From: Paguma larvata
Lineage: Eukaryota; Chordata; Mammalia; Carnivora; Viverridae
Reading direction: 5' to 3'
NCBI GenBank assembly: GCA_030068075.1
Contig: CM057826.1
Location: 46,344,558 to 46,408,557, forward strand
Length of the DNA: 64,000 bases
The notes beneath the pieces were generated by a model. The model had not been told where the DNA came from. It ran no database searches and worked only from the letters and a program-made list of their open reading frames with translations. Below are positions 22,673 through 35,900 of the stretch, piece by piece; position 1 is the first letter of the stretch, and the number at the start of each line of letters is the position of its first letter. The position numbers were made by a program, and so were the translations under genes.

Positions 22673-23399
22673 ACATTACAAGTAATTTCTTCTGCTCCAT
22701 CAACCTTCTACCAACTTTGTCCATCGAATACTTCACTGAACTGAAAGTCTTAATAATGATTTATTAAAATATATCAAGCTTTAACCCAATGACCTATACT
22801 TGGGAGAGTCTTGTTTTCTTTTTCCCACTATAATATGTGTCTATATTTTTTTCACTAGCTTTGTAGTTTGGTTTTGCAGTTGGTCTCTAATCCCTCTGGA
22901 GGTCACCAGTAATTATGGTATAAGATAGAATCCTAACTTTATCTTTTTATTTAATAAGCTAGTTTTCTCATTACCTTCCCCTAAAAATCCATCCTTTCTT
23001 CCTTGGTCGGTGATGCCATCTCTACTGTATGTTATGTAGAATATTAGATAAGTAGATAAATCTATATGGATGTGTGTGCGTTCTCTGTTGTTTATTCTGT
23101 TGCATTGGGCTTTTTGTTGGTGTTCTTGTTCTCGTGGTTTTATTACATTAGTTAATATGATGGCTGGGTAGCAGGCTCTAATACTAAAAAGAATGATTCT
23201 GAACACTACCACTACGTTTGGTTTTTATTTTATTTTATTTATTATATTTGCTTTTTATATTTTATACTTCCATGAAAACTCTAGAATCAATTGTTGAGTG
23301 TTTAAATAAATTCTGTGAGGAGCTTGGGGGGGTGCAGTGAACTGGGTGAAGGTAGTCAGAAGGTACAAACTTCCAGTTATAAATAAGTTCTAGGATGTA

Positions 23400-23640
23400 A
23401 TTTACAACATGGCCACTGAAGCTAATAATGCTATATTATATATTCGAAAATTGCTAAAAGGGTAGATCCTAAAAATCCTATCACAAGAAAGAAATTTGTA
23501 ACTGTGAGGTGATGGATGTTGACAAAACTTATTGTGGTAATCATTTTGCAATATGTACACATACTAAGTTATGTTGTACACCTAAAACTAATATTATCTT
23601 ATATTGCAATTATATCTCAATAAAACTGGGGGAAAAGATT
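23400..23640 (+). repeat. L1M 3' end
   Basis: 'gtgaggtgatggatgttgac', 'attgtggtaatcattttgca', 'gttgtacacctaaaactaat' and 'atatctcaataaaactggg' are the standard L1MA/MB 3' terminus. Confidence 0.85.
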
Positions 23641-25740
23641 GCAATTGGCCTAAATGACCTGATTTCTTAAAAAAGAATTGATATCTTTACAAACGTTAAA
23701 TCATTCCTTTCATTAACTCAGCACATCAGGTTGTCCTGTGTTCCTTAATAGAGTTTCAATTTTTTTCATAAGGGTTTTGTGCATTTTTTATTAATTACTA
23801 CATATATATGATCTTTCGTGCTAATGTAATTTATACCTTACTTATATTTTCCAGGCAATTTTTGCTGAAATAGAGATTGCTGTTGACCACTGCTTTCTAT
23901 TTTGATTCAGTTAACATGAATTACTTTAAAAAAACAAACAAACAACTTTTTGAAACAAAAGGGGGGAAAAGAGTGCATATGAAAATTTGTCTTTGTATTT
24001 CTTTCTCTAAAACAGTAAAGAAGGAAGCAAGAAAGGCTAAAGAGAGAGAAAAGAGAGAGAAAAAGGGAGTGGATTGAGTAAAGGAAGTTGAAGATCATTT
24101 CTTGAATTGAACTAGTCCCGAGAGGTTGACGCTGAGCCCCATAAAGACAGAAAATACTTTTCTGTTAGAAAAACCAGTCCAGTCAAGGCAATCAAGGAGT
24201 GAGTAGGGAAACAACTCTTTTCAAAAAGTGTTACAGAAGCCCAGCACTGAAGAACTAGCTCTTTAGAGGAAGAGAAAACACAGACCAAAACGAAATCTAA
24301 ACATTATATTTTCCACCTACTTCCTCATCTATAAAATTAGGAGACCGAACTAAATGATATCTAAAATTCCTTCTACCTTAGGTCTCCAAAAATATTCTTT
24401 TTAGAAAATGAAGCAACAAAAGTGGAAAATAATTTTAAGTGTCAATGAATCTCCTCTGTTGACTTTCCTATTCCACTGTTTTCTCTGGCAAAGAGAATTT
24501 GAGAAGAGTTATCCTTTATGGGAACTCAAGGGGAATAAGTTTAGTTCATATAACTGCACAGAGACCATTTGGGAATGGACACTTTTAGAGAGGAACTGGA
24601 TTATTTTTACCACTGTCATTTTGGCTGGTTACTGAATTGGCTCTTTCTCTGCCATCAGCTCTACCCCACTCTAATATTGAAGCTCTTTTCAACTGGCTCC
24701 ATTCATTTAAAGAGTTTTCTCTCTTGAGCAGAGAAAAGGAGGAGACGGAAGTGAAACTTCTGGAGTTGCATTGCTAAAGGCAGCTTGTTCTTTTCAGACT
24801 CTTTGCTGCCAAGTTTTTACTCAATGTTCCTCTTTCGTGAGGTAGGAGGGATTTTTTTCATATTAAAAAAATATTTGAGACAAAGTACAAAACTCACTAC
24901 CTAAGCGTCTTACGTAACAGACCTATTTCTTCAGTCGGATGAGTTCCATTTCTCATTTCCACAGTGAGCCCAATCCCCTCACCCACATCACTAGGGTACA
25001 CTCAGAAAGAAATCAAAGTTACCCCTTTGAAGAACAGCAAAGCTAAAAATCGAGATTCATCTCAAAATGCAAAGGTATGCTTTACAAATAGGTGGAGATA
25101 CAAATAAGTTCTTAAAAATGAATACAAAATTATTGCTAATAATTGCACAAACTCTAAAATAACCAATTGTCATGTGCCATAAATATAAAAATGCATACTG
25201 AATCATCAATACAAAGATTCAGCGACCTCTTAAAAGGATATTGTAGCTAAGTATTTGTTAATGTGAAAAGATCTTCAGGGTAGAAGTGAGGAGAATGGTC
25301 TTCATGACTGAATGTGGCAATCAAGACACAAAAGATTACACACAATCATAACTGTCTTTGTAGGAAGAAACGCAAACACAGAGAGACATGAGCCTGCAAT
25401 GATATAAAAGGATTAACCATGGTCCCCTCTGAGTGGAGGAAACAGGCAACTCCTTTTCGTTACATATCTACATTTTTAAATTAACTTACATTCTCACGTT
25501 AAATCAAAATATCTAAAGAGCAAGAAAACGAAAAATGAAAACGCAAGTGAACACTAGGTATCTATGCTCTAGTCTTAGCATGCCCAAAGTCTCACAGCAG
25601 AAAAATTTGAGTATAACACCAAACTTTCCTAGTGCCTTAGTTTCCTTATCTGTAAAGTAGGAAGAGCTGCCTTCCTCTGGAACAGAGTTTTTGTGATGAG
25701 TCAAAACATCTTCCCATAAACAAGTAGGTGTAAGTTAAAT
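23641..25740. other. Intergenic, nothing recognised
   Basis: A possible MIR remnant at about 24310-24390 ('tcctcatctataaaattagg'). No gene found. The sequence is largely unique. Confidence 0.4.
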
Positions 25741-26260
25741 GGACACTTGCTTTACATAACAGCAATTTCACTCTTAGATATTTACCCAAGAGAAATAAAA
25801 ATATGTCAATACAAGTACATAAATGTCCATAACATTATTCCCAGTAGTCAAAAACTGGAATGCTCACACACTGAAATGCTAGTCGCCAATGAAAAGAAAC
25901 AAACTACCAATACATTCAGCAACATTGATGAATCTCAAAAACATTAGGTCAGTTGAAAAATCTAGACACAAAAGACTACATACTCCATGGTGTCATCCAA
26001 ATGAAATTCTAAAACCAGGCAAAACGGTAGAGAAAAGGAAACAGATCAGTAGTTGCTGGAAGCTGGCGGGGAAGGGAGGGCATTGCTTGAGAAGAGGCAC
26101 GTGGGAACTTCTGGAGTGATAGAAATGTCTGTATCTTGAATGTGGTGGCGCTTACATAATTGTACACTTTTACCAATACGATGTACACTTAAAATGAGTG
26201 AATTTTATTATGTGTCAATTGTACCTCAATATAGCTGCTTTTAAAAGTGCACAGACCTTA
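25740..26260 (+). repeat. L1M 3' fragment
   Basis: 'cagcaatttcactcttagat' and 'tttacccaagagaaataaaa' (ORF2 end/3' UTR), ending 'atgtgtcaattgtacctcaa'. Degenerate. Confidence 0.7.
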
Positions 26261-27220
26261 AGGGGAACAAATTACACAAGGTACATAAAAACACAGTGTA
26301 AAATGTAAAGCTCTACAGACACATAAAGAATTTTTCTTAAGCACTTGCAAAACTAAACCGAGGACAAAGAAACAACCTTGGAATAGATTCAGCTAACAAC
26401 AATTTCCCTTTGATAAATGGGGGAGTGGGTGTAAGCAAAGAGAAAAAAGAGTAATTGTTATCTGTTTCTTTTTTTTTTTTTAGCTGTGTTAACTTTTACA
26501 TAACAGTTTAGGGAAAAAAATACATATCCTTTTTAAGTTATTTTAATTCTTTTCTCTGCTAAATACTTAGTTGGAAAGAAGAGAGGAGAAAGTAGAGAAA
26601 AAACTTCCTCAGCTTCAACCCCAAAACCTGCCATTGGAAACCTAGCAAAACAACCATCGGATGTCATATATTTGGAAAACCTTCAAGCTCACATTCTGTG
26701 TTTCTAACGACACTTTAAAGAAACTGACTTGTAAATTATTTGCTTGAGGACTCAGGTTAGCAAGTGGTAGAGCCAGACTCTTCCACGGAATTAGAGCCTG
26801 AACACCAGGGCATCGCCCTACCCTGCCTCAAAGAGATGCTTCCTGCAAAATAAATACACAGGAAGAAGCGATGTGGGTATGGTGAGGGGGGGTACCGGAG
26901 GAGGACTTCTCTGGCACTAAGAAGTGAGAAAGGTGGGGTGGTGTACAAAAAGAACCCCAGAGAGGAAAGGGTGTGGCCTCAGAAATCTGGCCTTCCTTCA
27001 CAGCTGTGGCCTGGCTGGCCTCTGGTGCCCCTTACCACGGGCACGGGGGAGAGCTGTCCACATGACATGGCCCGGACTGTGCCTAGGATGACTGCCCAGT
27101 GCATCTCAGTCATGGGGTGGGACATTCATGGGCTGAGGGCTCCTTGAATCTCTGGGTTGAAAAGGAGCAGCTCCTAACACTACTTATTAAACTGGGGGAT
27201 GTTTATATTTTGTGGGGTTT
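26261..27220. other. Intergenic, nothing recognised
   Basis: Possible inverted MIR piece at about 26745-26820. No exon found. Confidence 0.4.
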
Positions 27221-27221
27221 T

Positions 27222-27399
27222 TTTTTAGTTAATTTATTTATTTTGGGGGGGACAGAAAGAGAAGGGGAGAGAGAACTCCAAGCAAGGCTCCATGTTAACA
27301 GTGCAGAGTCTCATGTGGGGCTTTAATCTACAGAGAGATCGTGACCTGAGCAGAAACCAAGAGTCAGATGCTTAACCTACTGAGCCATCCAGGCGCCTC
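27222..27399 (-). mobile_element. CAN-SINE, shortened
   Basis: Reverse-oriented, from the 'ttaatttatttattttgggg' tail to 'gagccatccaggcgcc'. Confidence 0.88.
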
Positions 27400-28008
27400 G
27401 CATTTTGTTTTTAATGTGTCTTGTCTGCCTCCTTTCCCACGTTCTGGGCTTCTAATGTAAGAGACTCCTAAAGCCAGTCATGTGCTGCTTTGCTTCACTC
27501 TGCATTCCCTCTTTAAAGAAGGTAGTTTGAAGGCATTGAGGAACCTGTGAGAAGCCACAGAGGTTCACATCCTCTTTACACGATTTTATTTCTGGGGTGT
27601 ACATTTAAGTTATTTATGTATGTTTTAATTTTTTTAATTTTATTCATTTTATTATTATTTCAATTCTTTATTGGAAGATGACTTCCATTGGTTTTTTATT
27701 CGTGTTATTACAAAGTAATGAATGATCGTTGTCTCTCTCTCTTTTCTTTATTTCCTACAAAAGAAAAACAGGACAAATAGCTTACTGATCCCACCACTAA
27801 TCAACAGTGTTGCGATGTAGATCCTACCACCCATATTCATATGGGGCATATCTCAGCTTTGGTAACTAGCTTTTCTCATTTATTGCAATATGAGCATGTG
27901 TCACATTCTCAATTTTTTATTTAAACACTCTTTTTACTGAATAGTTAGTTCTTCATGTCTTCGGTAATGGTTGCACATTATGGATATGTCATTATTTATT
28001 AATTATTG
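27400..28008. other. AT-rich intergenic stretch, part old L1
   Basis: About 27860-28000 looks like degenerate inverted L1 3' text ('tgcacattatggatatg'). The rest is unassigned. Confidence 0.35.
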
Positions 28009-28009
28009 T

Positions 28010-28185
28010 TTTTTTTTTAATTTTAGAGATAGAGAGCACAAGTGGGGGAGAGGGGCAGAGGGAAAGAGAGATAATCTTAAGCAGGCTCCACACTCAACTC
28101 AGAGTCTGACATGGGGCTCGCTCCTATGACCCTCCACCTAAATCAAGAGTGGGACGCTCAACCAACTAAGTCACACAGGTGCCCC
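28010..28185 (-). mobile_element. CAN-SINE
   Basis: Reverse-oriented copy between 'tttttttaattttagagata' and 'taagtcacacaggtgccccc'. Confidence 0.88.
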
Positions 28186-28586
28186 CATCATAATTTATTT
28201 AAATAAGTCCCCTTTTCTAGATAGTTAGGTTCTACATCTCGATTTGTTACTACTAGAAATAGCACTTTAACAATACTTCTTATGAAGTTTTTTTCGCAAA
28301 ATATTGAAATTGGATCTAATCAAGCATTTATCTTTAACTTCCAGTTTACAGGAAATGAAACAATCTGAAAAGCCCATAAGGTGGTACATTTTAAAGAACT
28401 CTTTATCTAGTATCTCAGCAAGTCAATGGCATGGAAAAAACAAGGAGTCACTATTCTAGATGAGAAGAAACTTAAAGACAAAGCAACAAAATGCAGTATA
28501 GGTCTTGTTTGGATACTAATTTAGATGAATCAGTTATAAACAGACATTTGGGGGATACCAGTGAAATTCAAATTTAGACTGGTAGT

Positions 28587-28838
28587 AAAGAATTATCACT
28601 GGTTTGGGGTGCCTGAGTGGCTCAGTCAGTTAAGCATCTGACCCTTGATTTTGGCTCACGTCATGATCCCAGGGTCCTGGGATCAAGTCTCACATCAGAC
28701 TCTGCACTGACAGTGTGGAACTGGCTTGGGATTCTCTCTCTCCCTCTCTCTCTTTGTCCCTCCCTCCTCTCATGCTCTCTTTCCCTCTCTCTGACAAAAC
28801 CAATAAACATTAAAAACAAAAAGAATTATCCCTGGTTT
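28587..28838 (+). mobile_element. CAN-SINE with 19-base duplication
   Basis: Body 28606-28819. Direct repeats AAAGAATTATCACTGGTTT (28587-28605) and AAAGAATTATCCCTGGTTT (28820-28838) differ by one base. Confidence 0.95.
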
Positions 28839-29376
28839 TATAGGTGTAACAATGGTGATTACATACAAATTTTATTTCATATTTTAGAGATGCATGGTGA
28901 AATACTTAAATAAGAAGTATGCTTGTTCCTAAAAATGTCTAGGACTATGCCCAAAGAAATGAAAGTTACGAAGATGAACCAAATGGCAATCATGGAATTG
29001 AAAAACACAATAAATAAAATAAGTGGAATAAGAGCTTAACAGATGGGTTCAGTACTAGAATAGAGATAATGGAAGAGAGAATCAGGGAGCTTGAAAACTG
29101 ATTAATAGAATTTGCCCAATCTGAGTGACAGAGAGAAAAAAAGACTAAAACAACAACAGCAACAACAACAAACAAACAAATCCAGTCTTAGCAACCTGAA
29201 CAATTGAAACTAAAAACCTAACATTCATATCACTGGAGTTCCAGAAGGAGAGGATAGAAAGAGTAGAACTGAAACGATGGTAAGAGATAATGGCTAGAAA
29301 CTGTTCAATTAGGCAAGAAAGAAACTTACAGGTCCAAAGAGCGGAGAAAACCTCAAACAAGAGAAATCAGAAAGTA

Positions 29377-29377
<1 letters not shown>

Positions 29378-29411
<34 letters not shown>
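29378..29411 (+). repeat. (AC)n microsatellite
   Basis: About sixteen CA units inside the old L1. Confidence 0.95.
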
Positions 29412-29413
<2 letters not shown>

Positions 29414-30146
29414 ATCAAGTCAATATTCTGAAGTTAAAGACAAAAAAATCTTGAAAGCAGCAAGAGAGAAATGACTCATGGTTTGGGAGAAACATTCGTT
29501 TGAGTAACAGTGGATTTCTCATCTGACACCATGGAGGTCAAAGGAAGTGACACATTTTCAAGTCATAAAGAAATGAACTGTCAACCATGAATGCTATATC
29601 TGACAAAAGACGTTCAAGAATAAAGGGGAAATAAAGACGTTCTCAGATGAAGGAAGTTCTTAATGAATGTAGAGGAAATATTTAACACGATTATAAGTGG
29701 GAGGAGAAAGGGAGATTAAGTTTCTATACTTCATCCAAACTGATAAAATATTGACACTAGTAGACTGCGGCAAGTTATGCACATATTATGCAATAAATAG
29801 AGAAACCACTAAAAATCTGTACAAAGAGACATGCTCAAAAACATGACAGATAAATCAAAGTGGAACCCTAAAAAACAGTCGAGTAACCCACAAGAAGGTA
29901 AGAAAAAGAAAATAGAAAACAAGTTAAAAAACAAAATATAAAATGGGAGACTTAAGTCCTAATGTATCAAGAATTACATTATAGTACATTATAATTACAT
30001 TATAAGTGAAAATGGTCTAAATACCTCAGTTAAAAAGGAGAGATTGGAAGAGTGGATTAAAAAGTATAATTAGTTTATATACTATTTATACTTAAATATT
30101 CATGGATCAGCAGGTTGAAAGTACAAGGATAGAAACATACACTGCT

Positions 30147-30522
30147 GTGGGCTAAATTGTATTGCCCCCAAATTCATGTCGAAGCCGTAACTTCTCTGCA
30201 CCACAGACTGTAATAGTATTTGGCAATAGGTCCTTTAAAGGGGTAATTAAGTTTAAATTAGGTGTTGGCCCTAATCCGATATGACTAGTGGATACTAGTG
30301 GATAAGAAGAGGGAAGAGGACACAAAAATACTCAAAGGAATGACAAAGTAAAAACATAATGAGACTTAGCAGCCATCTGCGAGCCAAAGATACCTCAGAG
30401 AAAACCAAACCTGCTGATATCTTGATCTCCGATTCCTCCCTCTAGAATTGTGAGAGAATATATTTTTTGAAGTAACCTAATCTATAGTATTTTGTCATGG
30501 CAGTTCTGGCCAACTAATGTAG
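30147..30522 (+). repeat. MaLR-type LTR inside old L1
   Basis: Starts 'gtgggctaaattgtattgcc', continues 'ccaaattcatgtcgaagcc' and 'ggccctaatccgatatgact', and ends 'ggccaactaatgtag'. Same family type as at 403-738. Non-coding. Confidence 0.7.
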
Positions 30523-31136
30523 ATACTACCAAGCAAACACTAATCTAAACATTAATCCAAGAAAGCATGAATGGTTATATAACCATCGTGTAAAGTATAC
30601 TTCAGAGCAAAAAAAAAAAAAAAGTTACCAGAGGCAGAAAAGGACAAAGACCCACCCAGCAGGACAGAGCAATCCTAAATGTATATGCACCAAACAGAGC
30701 TGTAAAATATGTGAAGCAAAAACTGACAGAACTAAAAGAAGTAGAAAAAAATCACAATTATAGCTGGAGACTTCAAGGCTCCTCGCTCAATAACTGAAAG
30801 AATAACTGGGCATAAAATCATCAAGGATGTAGAACTCCACAACACTAAAGCCAACAAGATCTAATAGACATTTACAAATACCCATCAATAGTAGAGTACA
30901 CATTCTCTTCAAGTTATCACAGAACATATGCCAAGATGGGCAACATCCTGGGTCATTAAACAAACTTCAACAAATTTTTAAAAGTTGAAATCATATAGAG
31001 TAGGTTCTCTGTCCACTGTGAAATCAAACTAGAAATCAATAACAGAAAGATACCAGGAAAATCTCCAAACACTTGGGAACTAAACAACACACTTCTAAAT
31101 AAACCATGTATCAAAGAGGATCTCTCAAAGAAGTAA

Positions 31137-31163
31137 AATACATACATACATACATACATACAT
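31137..31163 (+). repeat. (ACAT)n microsatellite
   Basis: Six to seven CATA units. Confidence 0.9.
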
Positions 31164-31256
31164 TGAGCCAAATAAAAATCATGTTGGAACTTGCGGGACA
31201 CAGCTAAAGCAATGGGGAGAGGAAAATTTATAGCACTAAAGCATACATTAGAAAAG

Positions 31257-31494
31257 GAGAAATTTTTTTTTAAATTTTTTTAATGTTTATTTATTTTTGA
31301 GACAGAGAGAGACAGAGCATGAGTGGGGGAGGGGCAGAGAGAGAGGGAGACACAGAGTTGGAAGCAGGCTTCAGGCTCTGAGCTGTCAGCACAGAGCCCA
31401 ATGCAGGGCTCGAACTCACAGACTGTGAGATCATGACCTGAGCCGAAGTCGACGCTCAACCGACTGAGCCACCCAGGTGCCCTGGGAAATTTTT
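31257..31494 (-). mobile_element. CAN-SINE
   Basis: Reverse-oriented; body about 31271-31483, flanked by GAGAAATTTTTTT and GGGAAATTTTT. Confidence 0.93.
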
Positions 31495-31691
31495 CAAATA
31501 AGTAATCTAAGCTCCTACCCCAGAAAATACAAAATGATGAGAAAAAGAAACTCAAGCCAAAAAGAAGGAAGAAAATAACAAATATAGAAGCAAAAATTGA
31601 TGAAATCTAAACAGAAAAACAATAATGGAAATTAGTGAAACAAAGAGCTGGTTCTTTGAAAGAACAATGACATTGACAGACGTTGAGCAAG

Positions 31692-31866
31692 ACAGAAGGA
31701 AGGAAGGAAGGAAGGAAGGAAGGAAGGAAGGAAGGAAGGAAGGAAGGAAGGAAGGAAGGAAGGAAGGAAGGAAGGAAAGTAGGAAGGAAGGAGGAAGGAA
31801 GGAAGGAAGGAAGGAAGGAAGGAAGGAAGGAAGGAAGGAAGGAAGGAAAGAAGCAAGGAAGGAAGG
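31692..31866 (+). repeat. (GGAA)n microsatellite, about 40 units
   Basis: About 170 bases of AAGG/GGAA tetranucleotide with only a few interruptions (near 31776, 31790 and 31850). It produces open frames in several phases that are artefacts of the repeat. Confidence 0.97.
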
Positions 31867-32749
31867 GAAAAAATAGAGATAAGACACAAACTACCAATAT
31901 CACAAGTGAAACTGGGGATATAACTGACAGCCTTCTCTTAGTATAAGGAACTACTAAGAGCAACTCTACCCACATAAATCTGAAACTTAGATAAAATGAA
32001 CCAATTCCTTAGGAAACACATATTTCACAAGTCACCCAATATGAAATAGATAATTTGAATAGCCCTATAAGTATTAAAGCAAATTTAATTCATAACTTAA
32101 AGTAATTCCTCCAAAAGAAATCTCCAGGCCCAATAGTTTCATTGGAAAATTTTACCAAACATTTAAACAAGAATTAATATCAATTCTACACAATATTCTC
32201 AAAAAAAAAAAAAATGGAAGAGGAGGAAACATTTCAAATTCATTTCAAGAAGCTGGCATTAACCTGATACCAAAACCAGACAAAGACATGCAAAAAAGAA
32301 AACTATGCACCAATATCTCTCAAGAAGATAGATACACAAATCTTTAACGAAATATTAGAAAATAGAAATCAGCAACATATAAATAGAATTATAAGCTATG
32401 ACCAAATGGGGTTTATTTCAAGGGTGCAGGACTGATTCAACATTCAAAAAATTGACCAATGTAAAAATCCACTGAAAAACCATAGGACCACATCGACTGT
32501 TGGTGTGGGTCAATGATACTACATTGCATAGTTGAAAGCTGCTCAAAGAACCTTGAAGGTGTTGTAACTATGTGTGGTGACAGATGTTAACTACATTTAT
32601 TGTGGTGATCATTTTCCAATATGTGCATATATCAGCCTATTATAGTGTATACTTGAAATTAATATAATGTCATTAATACATGTCAATTATACCTCAGTTA
32701 AAAAAAAAGAGAAACCATAAATAAAACCACACAAATATGACCAATACAT

Positions 32750-32919
32750 TTTTTGACAGAAGTTTCAAATGTAATTCACTGGAGAAAAGATACTCTTTTC
32801 AAGAATGGTGCTAGAACAATGGAACATCCACGGGAGGGAAAAATTGAACCTCAACCTAACTCAAACTTTATATAAAAATTAATCCTTAACATGGATTATG
32901 AATTTAAATGTAAAACATA
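32750..32919 (+). repeat. Old L1 ORF2 fragment, left half of split copy
   Basis: 'tactcttttcaagaatggtg' and 'catggattatgaatttaaat' are degenerate L1. The text resumes at 36757, so this copy was split by the younger L1 at 32920-36740. Confidence 0.75.
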
Positions 32920-35900
32920 GTATTCTCTGACAACTGCTTGTATTTCTGAGGGGTTGGTTTTAACTACTCCCTTTTCATTCATGATTTTATCTATTTGAGT
33001 TCTCTCTCCCTGTCTTTTTGAGAAGCCTGGCTAGAGGTTTGTCTATTTTGTTTATTTCTTCAAAGAACCAGCTCTTGGTTTCATTGATCTGTTCCACTAC
33101 TTTTTCTGTTTCCATATGATTAATTTGTGCCCTGATCTTTGTTATTTCTCTCTTTCTGCTTGGTTTGGGTTGTTTTAGTTGTTCTACTTATAGTTCTTTT
33201 AGGCATGCTGTTAGAATTTGTTTTATTGATTTTTCTTGTTTCTTGAGATGGGCCTGGATTGCAATATATTTCCCTCTTAGGACTGCCTTTGCCGCATCCC
33301 AGAGCGTTTGGATTGTTGTATTTTCATTTTCATTTGTTTCCATGTATTTTTAAATTTCTTCTCTGATTGCTTGGTTGACCCACTCGTCTTTTAGTAAGTT
33401 GTTCCTTAGCCTCCATGATTTTGGATATTTTCCAGACTTTTTCCTGTGGTCGATTTCAAGTTTCAAAGCATTGTGGTCTGAAAGTGTGCAAGGTATGATC
33501 TCAATTCTTTTATATTTATTCAGAGCTTCCCTGTGCCCCAGAATGTGGTCTATCTTGGAAAATGTACTGCGTGCAGTTGAGAAGAATGTAAATTCCTTTG
33601 CTTCTGGATGAAGGACCATGAAGATGTCTGTTAGGCCCATCTGTTCTAATGTGTCGTTCAGGGCCATAGTTTCTGTGGTGATTTTCTGTTTTGTGGATCT
33701 ATCCAATGCTGAGAGTGGAGTGTTAAGGTCTCCTACTATGAGGACATTTTTATTGATAAGGTTGCTTATGTTTGTAATTAGTTGTTTTATAAATTTGGGT
33801 ACCCCCGAATTGGGCACGTAGATATTTATAATTGTTCACTCTTCCTGCTGGATGGTCCCTGTGATTATTATATAATGCCCTTCTTCATATCTTATTACAT
33901 CGTTCATTTTAAATTATATGCCACCAAACTCGGCAACCTGGAAGAAATGGACAAATTCCTAAATAGCCACATGCTACCAAAACTCAAACGGGAAGAAATA
34001 GAAAATTTGAACAGACCCATAACTAGTGAAGAAATTGAATCAGTTATCAAAAATATCCCATCAAATAAAAGCCCTTGACCAGATGACTTCCCTGCAGAAT
34101 TTTGCCAGACATTTAAAACAGAGTTAATTCCTATCCTCCTCAAGCTGCTCCAAAAAATTGAAATGGAAGGAAAACTCCCGAACTCATTCTATGAAGCCTG
34201 CATCACTTTGATTCTCAAACCAGACAAAGACCCAGCAAAGAAAGAGAATTACAGGCCAATGTCCCTGATGAATATGGATGCAAAAATTCTCAATAAGATA
34301 CTAGCAAATCGAATCCAACAGCATATAAAAAGAATTATTCACCATGATCAAGTAGGATTCATCCCTGGGTTGCAGGGCTGATTCAATATTGCAAATCAAT
34401 CAATGTGATACATCACATTAACAAAAGAAAAGATAAGAACCATATGATCCTGTCAATAGATGCAGAAAAAGCATTTGACAAAATACAATACTCTTTCCTA
34501 ATAAAAACCCTCGAGAAAGTCGGGATAGAAGGAACATACTTAAACATCATAAAAGCTGTATATGAAAAGCCCATAGCTAATATCATCCTCAATGGGGAAA
34601 AGCTGAGAGCCTTCCCCCTAAGATCAGGAACACGACAGGGGTGTCCACTCTTGCCACTGCTATTTAACATAGTGTTGGAAGTCCTAGCATCAGCAATCAG
34701 ACAACAAAACAAAGTAAAAGGCATCAAGATTGGCAAGGAGGAAATCAAACTTTCACTTTTTGCAGATGACATGATACTTTACATGGAAAACTCGACAGAA
34801 TCCACCAAAAGCCTACTAGAACTGATCCATGAATTCAGCTAAGTTGCAGGGTACAAAATCAATGTACAGAAATCGGTGGCATTTCTATACACCAAAAACG
34901 AAGCAGCAGAAAGAGAAATAAAGAAGCTAATCCCTTTCACAATTGCACCAAAAACCATAAAATACTTAGGAAATAAACCTAACCAAAGATGTAAAAGACC
35001 TCTACGCTGAAAACTATAAAAAACTTATGAAGGAAATTGAGGAAGACACAAGGAAATGGAAAAACATCCCATGCTCATGGATTGGAAGAATAAATATCGT
35101 TAAAATGGCAATACTACCCAAAGCAAACTACACATTCAATGTAATCCCAAAGTTGCACCAGCATTCTTCTCAAGCTAGAGCAAACAATCCTAAAATTTGT
35201 ATGGAACCACAAAAGACCCCAAATAGCCAAGGTAATACTGAAGAATAAAACCAAGGTGGGAGGCATCACAATCCCAGACTTTAACCTCTACTACAAAGCG
35301 GTAGTCATCAAGACAGTATGGTATTGGCACAAGAACAGACACACAGACCAATGGAATAGAATAGAAAACTCAGAAATGGACCCTCATGTATATGGCCAAC
35401 TAATCTTTGACAAAGCAGGAAAGAGCATCCAATGGAAAAAAGACAGCCTCTTTAATAAATGGTGCTGGGAGAACTGAACAGCAACATGCAGAAGAATGAA
35501 ACTAGACCACTTCCTTACACCACTCACAAAAAAAAAAAAAAACTCTAAATGGGTAAAGGATCTGAATGTGAGACAGGAAACCATCGAAATCCTAGAGGAG
35601 AAGCCTCTTTGACCTAAGACGCACCAATTTCTTACTCGACACGTCTCCAAAGGCAAGGGTATTAAAGCAAAAGTGAACTACTGGGACCTCATCAAGATAA
35701 AACGGCTTCTGCACGGCAGAAGAAACAACCAACAAAACTGATAGGCAACCAACGGAATGGGAAAAGATAATCAGAAATGACATATCGGATAAAGGACTAG
35801 TGTCTAAAATCTATAAAGAACTTACCAAACTCCACACCTGAAAAACTCAGTGAAGAAATGGGCGGAAGATATGAATAGACACTTCTCCAAAGAAGACATC

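Larger units (their letters stand above)
28930..32710 (+). repeat. Old L1M composite, ORF1/ORF2 to 3' end
   Basis: Degenerate L1 in the plus direction. The ORF1-end/inter-ORF text is at about 29410-29640 ('gaaagcagcaagagagaaat'), the endonuclease-region text at 30640-30960 ('aaatgtatatgcaccaaaca'), the reverse-transcriptase-region text at 32100-32460 ('accaaatggggtttatttca') and the 3' end at 32540-32700. It is interrupted by a MaLR LTR, a SINE and a (GGAA)n tract. It has many stops and no coding capacity. Confidence 0.8.

Noticed and set aside
31692..31866. Regular repeat considered as a CRISPR-like array
   Set aside because: Four-base microsatellite without spacers, in a mammalian genome.
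31552..31975. Open frames rich in LPSF or GRKE repeats
   Set aside because: Produced by the (GGAA)n tract in six frames; not coding.
33350..34842. Endonuclease- and reverse-transcriptase-like open frames as a possible reverse-transcriptase defence system
   Set aside because: Both are halves of one inverted L1 with target duplication, 3' UTR and A-rich tail; ordinary retrotransposon debris.
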